64,000 bases of DNA from Lota lota (Eukaryota; Chordata; Actinopteri; Gadiformes; Lotidae). Below, piece after piece: positions 13,987 through 27,872 of this stretch. The position numbers were made by a program, and so were the translations under genes. The stretch covers positions 2,033,501 through 2,097,500 of the forward strand of contig JACYXH010000205.1 of assembly GCA_026745465.1 (NCBI GenBank), given 5' to 3'. The notes beneath the pieces are model-generated. The model was not told the origin of the DNA. It saw only the letters and a list, made by a program, of their open reading frames with translations, and did not search any database. How positions within the stretch are numbered: position 1 is the first letter of the stretch; each line of letters opens with the position of its first letter.

Positions 13987-14909
13987 GCATTAATAATTAA
14001 TCGTGTTTTGTTAATTAGAATAGCTACGGTTCATTTAACAATACCCATGCGTGTAATCGGTCGACCATCTGCAGACATACGACGGTATTGTTGGGACAGT
14101 TTCCTCGGCTTTAGTACAGGTCGACCCCTAACTTCCTCGTGAACTGTGTGCCCTTTCCTCGCCTCATTTACCTGAAACAGAGAAGGCTATTTATGTCTCT
14201 GTCTTCAGTCCAAAGTAAACAGGCGAGATAAATATTGGGTATTTTGTCTGGTCGTTGCGTTTAATAGCGCACTATGCAGACGCGTAGACGCGCGTTTAAA
14301 TTGGTACTGTTTAAGAGATTCAGGTCTACTTTTTTTAGTAGGGATGTGTTGTTGTCAGTGAGGGCGTAAAATAACCCATTGCTCATTGGTCGCTAATGCC
14401 ACCTATTGGAAGAGAGAGAAGACTGCACGTATTTCGGTGTCACAGGTTATTTAAAACGATGCGAGAGAATAAGACTCAGAATCAGTTTTGTTTTGTTCAT
14501 TTTATAGTTGACACTTCAAGCTGGCATATATAGCCTATAACAGTTCACGTTATGGCCTATACGGGGCTATGCACATAGCAAACAGTGGTTACAGCCGATT
14601 GGCATCAAACTGGCAAATAACATTACTGCACAGAGATATGTGTGTCATTCGCGTTCACAATTCTATCCTGAGTTCAATAAGGCACAATGTAAAAGGCAAC
14701 AACTAACCTAATAAACATAATGACCAGAACTGCTATACAGCAAAAGCACTGTAGAATCCGCGTATGTGCAAATCTACCGCCATCTAGAGGGCAGACTTTG
14801 AACATTCAGTGGTTTAACATCAATAGTCACATCCGGAACTCAATAACGGTTCGGTATCGAACTGTAATTTAGGAAATAAATAGAGCGCTATCCATTGTAT
14901 ATATATTTT

Positions 14910-16750
14910 TTAATTGTGTGAAGTCATGTGTCGGGAGAGGTGATGTCGCTCGCGGAAGTATTCGTTGCAGATCGGGCAGGTGAGTTTTTCCTCTCGCTTC
15001 CTCCTCACCTGGGATTCCGCTGCGAACTCCTTCTTGTGGTGTGAGCGCATGTGGAACACGAGGTCGGAGGTCATTCTGAAGGACAGGTTACATTTGGCGC
15101 ACCAGTTTTGGACTGATACTCCGAATGAGTTGAACGTCGGTGGAAGGATTGCGAGGGACGACGTGGTTTGAAGTTGCGAGGCCATATTCCGTGACCAGTG
15201 CTCTGGGGCATAGTGGAAAGCGGCATTTATAGCAACGTGCGCGGGCACAGTCGCTGCACCTGCCAACTCGCCATTCACCAAAGACCTATTGGGTGTCATT
15301 AGAGTGGGTGTGGTGGTGTACCCCATAACAGTCCTTGGGGTAAAAGCACCAGAAATTCCGTTTAGGCGACTGGAAGAAGCTGCCGGCGCCATCGATGGGT
15401 GCAATGTTGACTCGTTGTAAGTTGTTTTATTGGGTTTACAGAAGGCGCTTTTCTGCTCTCCCTGGCTACTCGTAGAGAGCGCTGAAAAGGCGCTGCGTAA
15501 AGGTGCACCCAAACTACCTCCTCTCCCATAATGACTGTCCATCTCTGGCGTGTGTTCACTTTCGCGCGTAAATCTCCCTCCGCGCTCAACAACTTCAGCA
15601 AACGCGTTGTTTTTAAAATCCAAATGAGGCGTTTTTACCTTATCTGATCTTAGTTTCAAAGTAAAGTAAGGTGAGTCAATTGATGATTGTTCGTATTCCC
15701 TTATTGACGACGTAATATTGTGATAATTTGCTATATTCGTTTTTTCCAGGAGTACTGATTTCCGTCCCTTTGGATAATCACTTTCCTCGCATTTCCTTTT
15801 ATTGGGGGATGTTTCGGTGTCCTCATCTGTGGTTGGTTTTTTATGTTCCAAATCTCTCGCTATGTTATGGAAATCGGTTACTCGACGTTGTCTCTTTAGT
15901 TCCATTAGTTTAGTTGCGTCCTTTTGCCCGCAGGTTTCATGGCTCCACGCGTCACTTTTAACCTGGGCACACAGGAATCTGCAGTGCGCCAGGTACGGAT
16001 ACTCATGCCTGAACACCTGGTTGCATTTCACACATTTCAGCTCTGCAATATAAAAATAATCACAATGAATACAATGATCGCGTGCCATGCGTAAAATGTA
16101 TCAGGTCTGATGATAATGTATTATTATTATGATTTAATAATAGGCCATCTACACTATCTTACCTTCATGTTGCTCTTTGGTTGCCATGAACCCAATGGTC
16201 TCCGTGAAACCGAGCAGATGAGACAGTTCCTGGTCGTACCACACCAGAAGCTCCTCTTCTTGGCCGATGTCCCGGGTGGCGCGCACATAAAGCTGGCCCG
16301 CTTTCAGGTATGCTTCGGTGTTCTGCTCCTCTCTGCTGCGGGCTGCCTGCACCAGCCGTAACCAAGACAACACCAGCGTCGTGTTTCGCATCACCTCGGG
16401 GTCTATCTGTTCACAGGGATACATACATATTTACGTAAACAACACTATAGTTTAATCTAGATATGTTTATCTCAATTTGAGATCAAAACGGCTACAATGT
16501 TAGACCTCTCCTTTGTGTAACTCACCCTAAACACGTAGGATTTGGTTATCCTGTCGCACGACTTCAATGCTATGAAGGCGATGGTGTCGTAGAATGTATT
16601 TTGGAGCAAACAGGGGCCAAAGGAAGTGCCACGGGGTATGTGGCGCGTAACGACCACGCTGGTGCAGACGTCCATCGCATGGTTCGCATCTTGGAGGAAT
16701 TTGTTGTCATCAGCCCAGAATGACCGGGAGGCAAATGCGTGGTCCATCAT
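14910..16750 (-). CDS. prdm8b: PR/SET-domain zinc-finger protein of the PRDM8/ZNF488 family
   Basis: Coding exons, in gene order, 16750-16526, 16406-16163 and 16042-14910 give 533 aa. An AG acceptor lies just before the start codon, so a non-coding 5' exon probably exists upstream. Residues about 15-135 form the PR domain (FGPCLL, IAFIALKS, WLRLVQAAR, EELLVWY). A degenerate finger begins at C160 and C163. Two C-terminal C2H2 fingers follow: C471/C474 with H487/H491-H492, and C512/C515 with H528/H532, ending HMTSHN. The length and the terminal block match PRDM8, a nuclear repressor of neural and retinal development that works with bHLHB5. In mammals the linked paralogue ZNF488 has lost the PR domain; here it is intact. 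A gdf10-like neighbour supports the ZNF488/prdm8b branch, but plain prdm8 remains possible. Confidence 0.9.
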
Positions 16751-17654
16751 TAAACTGTCAAATAAGAGAGACATGTAAAGATGAGCTAATATATGTTATT
16801 AGGTAGTTCTATCAAAAGGCTAAATGAGGAGGACTAACATCTAACTTCATGCACCTTTTACGCATAACAATACATCAATAGTATGAAGACATGTGAGTGG
16901 TTTGTATTTTTGTAAAATGTATAAACAAAGAACAAAAATATACATTAAGTCAAATATTGAGTTTGTCGTGTTTTCCTTTCTCGTATGCTTTATTCTACGT
17001 TTTCTCAACCTGTGCTGGTCGATATATTAACTTGTGAACCATGTTTCTGCAGCGAGTCGGCCTATCGCTCCTCATATACAGACGTATATCCAGACATATA
17101 CAATCCAAATGTTTGCTAATATCCTTTGTCCCAAATATTCTCTTGGTTTCTCCTTTTGTCTTCCCATCTGCCGCGTAGCTCAACTCCCTCTTCTGCTGCA
17201 CCTGATTTTAGCTCCATTTTTCCATAAACAGTTCCTAAACGCTAATCCCGTATTTCCATACCTACAAGAACAGTTTTGGAAACGAAAATCCATATGGTAG
17301 TTAATACACCTATATAAATGCTATTTCCTATTTGAAGATAGGACTAAATATTTTCAAATGAAATAGAACGAATCATGTAAAGCGCCAATCCATGATATGT
17401 AAATAATCTTCGTATGCACTTACCCACTGGTCATGAGTACTGATATATTGGTCCAATTTAGCGCCAAATGGTATAACCTATACGTTCTAAGCAGGTGCAG
17501 TCGACCCAGTAATGACGCGCTGTTCGCTGTTGCTGTGGCACGAGTAAGTTATCGCGACTGGATCTGGCGCGATGCTGCTCACATACTTATCCCTGTCAAA
17601 AAATGCACTGGCGCGGGAACGCGCATACAACGTGCACACTCGCACGTGCGCGCT

Positions 17655-17699
17655 TTCTCTCTATCTCTCTCTCTCTCTCTCTCTTGCTCTCTCTTTCAC

Positions 17700-17769
<70 letters not shown>
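17655..17769. repeat. Compound (CT)n-(CA)n microsatellite
   Basis: A CT-rich run to about 17695 followed by a pure CA array of about 68 bp. Confidence 0.95.
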
Positions 17770-17772
<3 letters not shown>

Positions 17773-18861
17773 GCAAAATGCTTTTGTGTGATGGTAAGGG
17801 AATAAGTGACACAACACTGGTTCTGAACGCCTGACACAGAAATGTCAGGGTTACTATTTTTGACATTCCCTACATACATTTGGTTCTTAAAACATATAGT
17901 CCCATGCTCTCTCTCACAAGATAAGCACTCATCCACCACACCATGCCAATAAGAAGAATCAAGTCTTTGTTTTAGAAAGGATAATTAAATGTGTATTTTA
18001 ATGCACTACTTAATTCATGAATTATGTATTTGCCCAAAGGCAAAGTCATGTGGCAGCCGTTCCCACCCGTTGTTTCTTACTGTTGCGTATCTGCTGAACC
18101 TTTATGTATGTTTTTTAATTGGGTCCACTATACCCATAATACAACAAGACACTTTTATTACACTTTAATTTATGCTTTGCTGTCCTTGAGCTTTGTAATT
18201 ATTGGAATATTAATGTGTGGCGCTACCCTGCAGAAAGTGTGGCTCATGTTAGCTAATTTCAAATGCAGAAGGAAAAATTTATCCTAACAAAATTCTCCAA
18301 ACGTTTTTTATATATTATTCTTACAGGAATTACTTTATTTTACGTTTTACGTGTAGGCCTATGTAAAATGGCTCAAGCTTACCTGGGGTTTAAGAAATAA
18401 GATATGGGCCTAAGTCAGTTTATATTGAATGAAATGAAAACAGCTTTTCTGAATAAGACCACACTCAACAGATTGTGCAGTTCTCTTATTTTTCAGTTGG
18501 GGGCGAAACCTATGTTGGAATCTGATGTAGACTGTCCTGAACTTGATATGAAACAAATAGCACAGCAGTCTCCAGCAAGTAGGCCTAGGTGTTTGTTGTG
18601 TTTCAACATGTTTGATTGTCAATAACAATAAAACATTGAAAGTAAAACCAGTAACCTAGACACAGTTAACGACCCCATTTAACGCAATAAATATAATCGT
18701 TTTAAGACTAGATATTAAAAAAAGGCTATCCATTTGTATACTTTCTTTTTTGCAACCAACTTTTTATGTGAACCAATTTGGAACCAGCACAAAACAAAAA
18801 AGAAACCCCATCATTGTTTTCCAGCTGGCAAGCTTAATAATATAGGTTACACTATATAAAT

Positions 18862-18915
<54 letters not shown>
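18862..18915. repeat. Poly-G tract of about 54 nt
   Basis: An uninterrupted G run about 340 bp upstream of the antxr1-like start codon. It resembles the tract at 2730-2782. Confidence 0.95.
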
Positions 18916-18916
<1 letters not shown>

Positions 18917-19255
18917 GAGACGTTTAATATTTTCTATATGTTGAGCTATCCACATGCGTGTGTGCCGGAAAGCGCAAAATTGCATCTCCTCCTGGCTGCT
19001 CCTTCATCCTGCCCTGGTCGCTGTTTTGTTCTTCCTCCAAGCGACTCGCTGTCTGAAAGGGAAGACTTGCGGCCGACCGGTTAAACCCAAGCATTTCTAA
19101 CCGACTAAACGCCTGCTTTTCCACGGAATATAAGCTATCGCAGTTTTGCAAAAGCCAAGCAAAAGACGAATTTCGGTTGATTGTTTAAGAAAATGTGAGC
19201 GTTATTTTGTTGTCACAGTCTTGGGACTAACGTTAGTTCGCGATCAGCAGGAAAG

Positions 19256-22200
19256 ATGGCGAGGTGTCGTGTGTTGCTCGCAGTGCTCCTGCTGGGGATT
19301 TTCTGCCTCGAAGCTCCGGTGAAAGGACAGTTGCAAAGAGGGGAGCTGGAGGAGGAAAGATCGTGTCAGGGTGCCTTCGACCTCTATTTTGTCCTGGACA
19401 AGTGAGTGTCCGATATTATTTACGACTTTAGCCTACTTTCTCATCGCTGCACATTGCCATGCGGCAAAAGCGAATTGTTTGGAAACGCGGGGCGCAGCGC
19501 TCCCCCTTGTCTCCCGTCCCACCCGCAGTTCAATAAAGTCTCTGAAGTGAGAGATATCAAACGTCAAATTATAGTAATGTTTTACTATGAAGGCTGCACT
19601 GCTTTTAAACGTTCGCCAGTCGTTGCCTGAAATGGGTTTTCTGGAATTCAGTTACACGGGACAGTTCACCCCGTTATGTTTCTGTTTTAATTCGCTTCGA
19701 GCCAAAAAAGGAGCCGTGCTGTATTCAATAAAGCAATTAGGGACGTTCAATTGAACCATGTTTTGCTTTTGGCTATGCTATTATTTTCGTCCGTTTTAAT
19801 CCCTTACGAGGCAAACAGCCTTCGTCCCGGGATGTGGGCAGGGCGAATAGGATGGATTGAGTTTCAGAGCGGCTGTGCCTGCGGACACAGCTGTAGCAGC
19901 TGCCCAGCGGCAACAAAATACATCGCACTGCAGCCTCCCTTCCTTCAAGTTCAGAGGGGCCTTGCATGGACAGAGCAATGGTCTGCAAGTAAATAACTCA
20001 ATCGCCTCGCATGGGTAAAGGAAGAATATATATTAGTTTCATTCCAGTAAGTGTGTCACTTTTTAGAGGATATAACCTTGTTGTATGGTACATATAACGA
20101 GCGTAATCCCTATTTCAGGATACAACACAATCCTTGTAAAATTGCTTTTAAATGTTTAAATGTGACTTTCAACTGTATTGGTATTTTCATTTGTTTTACT
20201 CATGTTGGCTATCTTATTGTCTATTGGCCTATGTAAAGTGTCTAGGAAAGCGCTATATCCATAACATGTATTTTCATAAGGTTGTTTTCACAATACAGAT
20301 TAAACCTGATTACATATGACGTAATTTAGTGTTCAATGTGTGAGCATTCTATGGTTAAATACAGTACTAGGTAGTAGGCCTAGTAGTACAGACATTAAGA
20401 TGCCCCCAAAAGATAATAATTGCCATTTTTGTCACAGGGTGCAGCTAGATTATGCACATAGTCACAGACCAGCCACAGGTCAAAACATGCTCAGTGGTGC
20501 TCAGATGGAGAGTGAAATATGTGGACTGGGCTTTTTGAAAGCATGCAGTTATTATGATTATGATAGCAGAGGCGTAACTGTAAACATACAGTAGCCCACC
20601 ATATATGGGCTTTGTGCATTTGTTGGTGTGAGAACACTAGAATATAGAGTCAAGCAATGACTTGGCGTTTTGTCTTTGTTTTGTTAGTGTGGTCAGCGTC
20701 TAGTATAGACCATTATCATATAGACCCTGGTATTACATCGCTATGTTGGAAATGTTTGCAAAACCTCACACACTCCACGCTAACCTCTCTCTGTTGCCAT
20801 GATAGTAGTAGGTGAGTGAGTGACACCCTCAGGTGGTGCTGGTGAACTTTCGGGCCGACGTGGCCATGCATCGTTCAATCTTCCCCCCCCCCCCCCCCCC
20901 CCCCCCCTTTGTGTCTTTACCCTTTGCTTGAGAAAGTGGCCTGGGGAGTGTGGTGGTTTGACACGCATGGCCAAGCCCTTTTTGCTTTACTGCCAGGCCT
21001 CGCTGCTTGTCCTGCTGTCTCTGGACCCGCGTGGACCAATTCAGGAGACCCTTGGTCTTTCTCGCTGCTCTCATCTTGTCTTGTGGGGGTGTTTTATTGT
21101 TGTTTTTCATCATCCTCTTGCGCTCAAATGCCAAGCGGGTGACCTGATCAGACCTCGGACCTTCAGTAATACTATTCACTATTGTGCTATCTAGTCATGT
21201 AGCAGATGCTTTTCTCCAAAGTCTTACAGTATATTTCTTACAGTGTGTTTTAGGGCATCTAGAGGACATTTGGGGGTCAAACGCAGTACCCTTTAGCCCC
21301 GATTATAACTGTATTTCAGTTGTCATCGCCCAGAAATGCGAATAGCTGAATATGATCTTCACCATTCAAAATATTTGTCAAAAAACGGTAATAAAGGTGG
21401 ACGTTTTTTGGCACATGAGAACGGGAGTGGTCAAACAGGCACCGTGCCTGAAAGTCCCAAGTGTGTTTTACTGGAACCCTCCTCCAGCCATGCTCACCAC
21501 TAATGCGTTGGTCTGACTCACAAGCTTGGCTGCAGCCCTGCTGACCAGACAACGGCTGCTCTGGAGGATATCAGGCATGCTGACAGACGGCCTACTGAAC
21601 CACTGGTCTCCTAGCGAGTCTCCTAGCAAGTCTCCTAGCGCTACACAGTGCAGACAGAAAAAGAAACACTATTGGCTTAGTGCAAGGCACACTGACTTGG
21701 TCCACAGCATATACTTATACACATGTATCTTAGTCTTATCTGGTAGCCCAAACATAGTTGTTAGTGGCCACGATTAGTGTTGTTGCCGAGGTGACGATGT
21801 TGTTTGCCATGGTATGGGCCAGTATAACAAAAAGAAAATCGAATTCCTTAAGTTTGCCTACAAGCTGCACTGTTGAGAAGAGTAAGGTTGACGTACTAAA
21901 TAAATTAAGTACTACTTAATTTAACTACTTAACTACTTAAAGTAGTACTTTAAGTAAATAAAGTACTACTAATAAATTCAATAGTTATGAATGGAGTACT
22001 GTATGAAAGCTACAGTCTACAGCACAAGCCCCCATGTCTGACTGTATAAGGGAACCATTAATTAATATATCAAAATGACGATGAACATGAAGCTAAATCT
22101 CAGCCACGACAGCATATAAATAACACCACTAGAGATTAGTGTTTTTTTTTTTTAAACCCTCTCACTTTGCAACAGAATGGCAGTCTGTGATGTTTAGATG

Positions 22201-22736
22201 ATTAATCCTGTCAAATTGGACACGCTCCCTGGCGAGGGCTTTGAAGTGTGGGTGCATTACACAGAGCTGGAGCAGGAGGACTGGAAGTAATGGGTACTCA
22301 TGAATGGTTGGACGGCTGGAACAAAAGAATCACCATGAAGCCCAGCGCTGTAGCAGCCCACACTTCCACCACGTTAATGACCTGCAAGCTGCAAGAGACA
22401 CACACCGCTCAAGCACACACACACACACACACACACAGTTGCACGTCGCACACACGGATGCACAAACGCCCACTCACACACAACCCCCACACACGGACAC
22501 ACACACACACATACAAAAACACACACACACACACGTCTGAGTTTTAGCGCTTTTCACATGCCATCTGATGTCAATGCATTTTTCAACAGGCAATATATTC
22601 TCTCTCTCTCTTGGTGTCACACACACACACACACTTCTGAGCTTACTGAGTTATATTGAGTTCCAATTTGCTTACCAGGTTTCAAATGCTGTGATATCAC
22701 TGTATTTTTCAACAGGCAATAAACTCTCTGTCTTTC

Positions 22737-22782
<46 letters not shown>

Positions 22783-25333
22783 GCTCCCTCTCTCTCCCTC
22801 ACTCAGTCACACACACTTTCACCCCCTGCTGAGTGTTGCTGCTGTCTCTCTGTGTTGTTCATGTCGCAGCCCCTTTTTTTCTCCGGACCCCCAACCTGTT
22901 GTTAGACTAGCTGTACTCATTGGGGCCATCTGTTCCCCACACACACACACACACCCAGGCACACGCATGCATGCAGAACCACACACACACACACACAACC
23001 CGACACATACACGCACACACACTGACACACAACCCGTGCATTTAGTGATGCAAATGGGGCCAGCTGCCTGCGCCATGGTCCCTGCTAGAGGCAGACTTCT
23101 ACATCTGTCCCTGGCTAACCTCAACCCTTTGGCCTGGCAGCAATTAGCTCCCATTAGCCGTCCCCTGGGACTAGCATTCATTAGGGAAACAGGTCCCCCC
23201 CCCACCCCCCTCCCCCACCCCCCTGCTGTAATTTATGCACCAGCAAGGAGCTAGGCCAGCAGTGAGCTGGTACAGTAGAGGGTTATACAGTGAGTGTATG
23301 TTTATGTGCGTAGTTCATATGGGCTCTCTTGTAAAATAGATTCTAAGCTCAATGAGACGACCTGTTTAAATAAAGGTAGAAATGAAAATAAAAACATTTA
23401 AATATAGGGTTGTGATCTTTTGAGAGCATTTGGGTCTGTTAAGCCGTTACACTGCTTCCATGAGAACATCAGGCTGCATTATGGGATGTGGGGCAGAGTA
23501 CCGTCTAGGACAGAGGGTTTACACAGGCAGGTTTGTGATCATAGAAACACCGCACAGGTGCCGGTGAAGGAATGCTCTTTGCTTTTAGTGACTGGACCAT
23601 CGATCGGTTTCCACATGAATGGGTTTTTATCCTCCGACCCGAGTTACTAAACAGATTACTCTGTTTGGATCCATAACGCTGGATTGTGGGTGCAATGTCT
23701 GTGTCTAATCTCCTCACGTGTGGATGTGTGTGTGTCTTCTCTCCTGCCAGGTCTGGAAGTGTGAAGCACCACTGGTTGGAGATCTACTCTTTTGTGGAGC
23801 AGCTGGCGGAGAAGTTCATCAGGTAGTGGATCCACGTATGTCCGTCGTCGCCTCATAACCACTTCTAATCATCAGCATTAATTTAAAACAGTTATCTTCG
23901 GTGTCTGTTTGTTGTTGTTTTTTCAGCCCAATGCTGCGAATGTCTTTCATAGTCTTCTCCACGAGGGGAAACACCATTATGAAACTGACTGAGAACAGGT
24001 AGGGCTTTGTAGCCTGTACCTGGCCTTCATTGTGTTCTCTTAATCTGTCTGAATACCAGCGTCTGCCCATGCTGTCCAGACATGCACCGTTCTGCCCCTC
24101 TGGGTGTTTTCCCCTTTGAACAAAAAAAGACAAGTGGCATTTCCTTCATTCCTTCAGTTAATATTGAAAAGATTACCCCCCTCTGTCCCTTTACAAACAC
24201 AAATATAATACCTGCCTGTCCCCCACAGAGAGGCCATCGACAAGGGCCTGATGGCCCTGAGGACCGTCATCCCCGGAGGAGATACTTACATGAACTTAGG
24301 CCTGGAAATGGTAGGGATTTCTATCCAACCTCCTCCATCTTATTGCTACATTAAGCCGAATCTCTGCTTTGCTCTCTGACGTCTCTGGAGTCTGAATATG
24401 TCTCACTTATAAGTGGCTTTTGGATAAGACAAAGTAAAACGTAGTAAGTAGTTAAGACTAAACGTGAATGTGATGAATATGAGATGTTGATTTCTTCCCA
24501 CACTCGCAGGCTAATACGCAGATACACCAGGAGAACCACGGTGAGTGCTGACGACTGCTTCCTATCCTTTAAACATGGTACGCATGAAGGAGGGGTTTTC
24601 AGGTGATAACCACTGACGGTGTGTGTGTGTTTTCTCCAGGCACGGCCAGTGTTATCATCGCCCTGACCGACGGAGAGCTCAACGAGTGGCAGTTTGACAC
24701 GGCCCAGAGAGAGGTACGTGCACAGATATACGGGCCATTAGAGACGCAAGCATCGATTAGTCTTAGTTGAACATTATTATTATTTCCGTAGGCGGAGAGG
24801 GCCAGATCTATGGGCGCCATTGTGTACTGCGTCGGCGTGAAGGAGTTCAACCAGACGCAGGTATAGAAGACAGGAAGTGGATTCAAGCAAGAACCTTTGT
24901 GACAAATCTGAAGAGCAGATCCTTTGGAAAACGAATGTCTATGTGTGTGTCTGTGTGTGTGTGTTTCCCAGCTGGCTACTATAGCAGACACAGTGGAGCA
25001 CGTCTTTCCTGTGTGGGGCTTCCAAGCACTCAGGGGGATCATCGACTCGGTATGATCTGCACTCAAACACACACACACATTCACTCACTACTAATGCACA
25101 CTACAATTGAATGGATACTAATGCACCAACAAACATAATATATGATATAATTGAAATTATATCCTTTTTAACTTATTTTAGCAACTTGATTGATAATTGT
25201 TTTGTCTTAATTGAATCTCTCAGATTATCAAGAAGTCCTGCATTGAGATTCTAGCAGCTGAGCCGTCCAGTGTGTGTGCAGGAGGTAAGGAGGAAAGGGG
25301 GGAGATAGGGGTTGGGCTCATTAGGAGACTGGG

Positions 25334-25419
<86 letters not shown>

Positions 25420-25733
25420 GCGCGTGTGTGCGTGTGTGTGATCATGTAAGATGACAGACATCTGAGGCCTCTGGAGTGGAACAGGGGCCTGGGAGTGATC
25501 GCATGGACGCTGATGACCACACTGTGACAGAGAGCGTATTGTTGACTCACAGCCGGGGGAAATTAGCATGGCGGTGTGTGTGCATGTGTGTGTGTGTAAG
25601 CGGCAGGGGGGGACGGTGTCCTGGTGGTCAGAGAGGAATTAGTCGTGAATCTTTAAGCATGACTGCCTCTCTGGCCTAGTTTTCCATATCCTATATGCAA
25701 AACAGTCTGCCCCCTCCCCCCCCCCTCAACTCC

Positions 25734-25827
<94 letters not shown>

Positions 25828-27350
25828 CCTCCCTCCATCTACTTTTCCAGTTCCCTTGCCCCCTTACAAGGCAATTAGAAAGTCACCAAGTCAGGAACAG
25901 CTGCCAATCCCCCCAAAATAATATAGTTTAGTACGTTTAATTTATCATCATAATTGATAATACATAATAAATTGCGTAAAAATCCCCCCCTAAAATGTGC
26001 AATGGATGTATTAGAGTGTACTAGAAAGAAACTGAGGTTGAGTGTTTTAATGGATGGAGGAGGGATGAGCTCTGACATGACCTTATTAAGACCCACTCTA
26101 GAGTATGTCTGCTGCGCTTCCTCCATGACAGCATTAGCTTGCATTATGGGATGTGGGGGTCCGAGGGACAGGACATGATGAGAAGAAAAATAAGAAAAGA
26201 GTTGATACAAGAGGGAGGAAAGTGGATGGAGAAGAGAAGGGAGCGTAGACAGCAGATTAGAAAGGATATTTAGATAATTAAACTCTGCTGTACCATCTAG
26301 AGCAGAGGTTGACATATTGATTCAATACAAATGAGAAGAAAAAGGGGGGAAAATCCATAAAATACAACAAAGTAAACAATAAATCATACCGTGCTTAAAA
26401 ATATATTGAAAAACACAAAGCACGTCTGGTATATTAAATCATTCGGGAGATTTCAAAGCTGGTATCGATCATTTCCCTGGCAGAGCAAAGTGCCCACCAG
26501 ACACTTACACACACAAAGATGAACAAATAGGTCACAAAACCCAAGATGTTGTTCAGAAAGAGATAATTAAAGAAGCCTGGTTGGCATGGTGCATCCCTCA
26601 GCGCTGTCTCCGTGGGACTAGACAGCTTAGCCAGATAGCCTCCCAGCAGGCTAATTCATGCGATTGATGAATACAGTAATGGTCAGTGAACTAGGAATCT
26701 TACAGGGTCACCTCCTTCTCGGACCTAGATTACCATGGCCTGGTTATGGTCTAATTGGTGAACTTGTCCTGAACATACACTCCTCACTGAGGGATGTTGG
26801 ACTTTATGATCTATAGATTTAGACATTAAGAATAGCATGAATTCCAGCATATTGTAGAACTGATATTTTGCTTCCCCTTTTATATATAAAGATCACATTT
26901 TATGCTCTATACAGTATGTAGAAAGATACTTTAGCATACTGTTTTTATGCAAGCATATCTTACTATATAATGATCACTTCTTATGCTCTGTACAGTATAT
27001 TGTAAGATACTTTTGCATACTGTATTTATGCAAACATTTTCATTAATTGTAGGAGGCAAGGCTTTGAATGTGGTTGCTACGAGAGTTAATATGTCTGCCT
27101 GTGCCTACCTATTAATTAGTAGAGGTGAAGTAATTTCCCACAGGTAAATGGGACATGGGTTGTTTCGTTACAACCCTGTCGTCAAACATATCCTAGGACC
27201 CAGGGTACGCACACACATACACACAGACACACAAACACATTTACACACACGTCCCTCACGTTGATGTGAAGTGACCAGATCGAGTTGCCTGCGAACAGGC
27301 CATCAGACTGGACAGCGAACGCCAGGCCTCTATCAGACATGACAGCACTG

Positions 27351-27411
<61 letters not shown>

Positions 27412-27665
27412 GATGGGCCAGTGAGAGTTGACCCCTATATCTAATATGACAGCAGAGATTGCTGCTTTCATTAATGTCTGACCCTTTGCTTGCTAGTACC
27501 CCCCCCCCCCCCCCCGCCTACCTCACTAACCACCCCCACCTCCCCCCACTGTCCCATCGCACTAATGTGATTGAAGAGGCTCTGTACAGACAAGCCATAA
27601 CGTTTGTTCTTACACACACACGTACAGACGCACACACATGCACACACAGCACATACATGCACAGA

Positions 27666-27714
<49 letters not shown>

Positions 27715-27833
27715 ACACACACACTCCGGGAGTCCTTGTCAGAGTCCCAGGTGTAGATCCAACAGGACATGTGTTTGTGTGTGTGTGTGTGTGTGTGGGC
27801 AGTAGCAGCCAAGTAGCGGTGAGATGCCAGCAG

Positions 27834-27872
<39 letters not shown>

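Larger units (their letters stand above)
16751..19255. other. Intergenic region between the divergent prdm8-like and antxr1-like genes
   Basis: Probably holds the 5' non-coding exon and promoter of the prdm8-like gene (minus strand) and the promoter of the antxr1-like gene. A CT then CA microsatellite occupies 17655-17769, and a 54-nt poly-G run sits at 18862-18915. The rest looks unique, with no recognisable exon. Confidence 0.55.
19402..23750 (+). other. antxr1-like intron 1 (4.3 kb)
   Basis: Flanked by GTGAGT and CCTGCCAG. It contains a poly-C run (20883-20907), a fragment resembling a reversed SINE/L2 tail near 21195-21230, an AT-rich block with inverted AGTACTTAA motifs (about 21895-21970), CA and CT arrays (22400-22540, 22741-22780), and an old interspersed-repeat 3' end at about 23326-23385. 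No internal exon is recognised. Confidence 0.8.

Noticed and set aside
16750..16774. Upstream ATG at 16774 as prdm8-like start
   Set aside because: The bases between read as a splice acceptor (TTATTTGACAG) just before the ATG at 16750, and the protein aligns from there.
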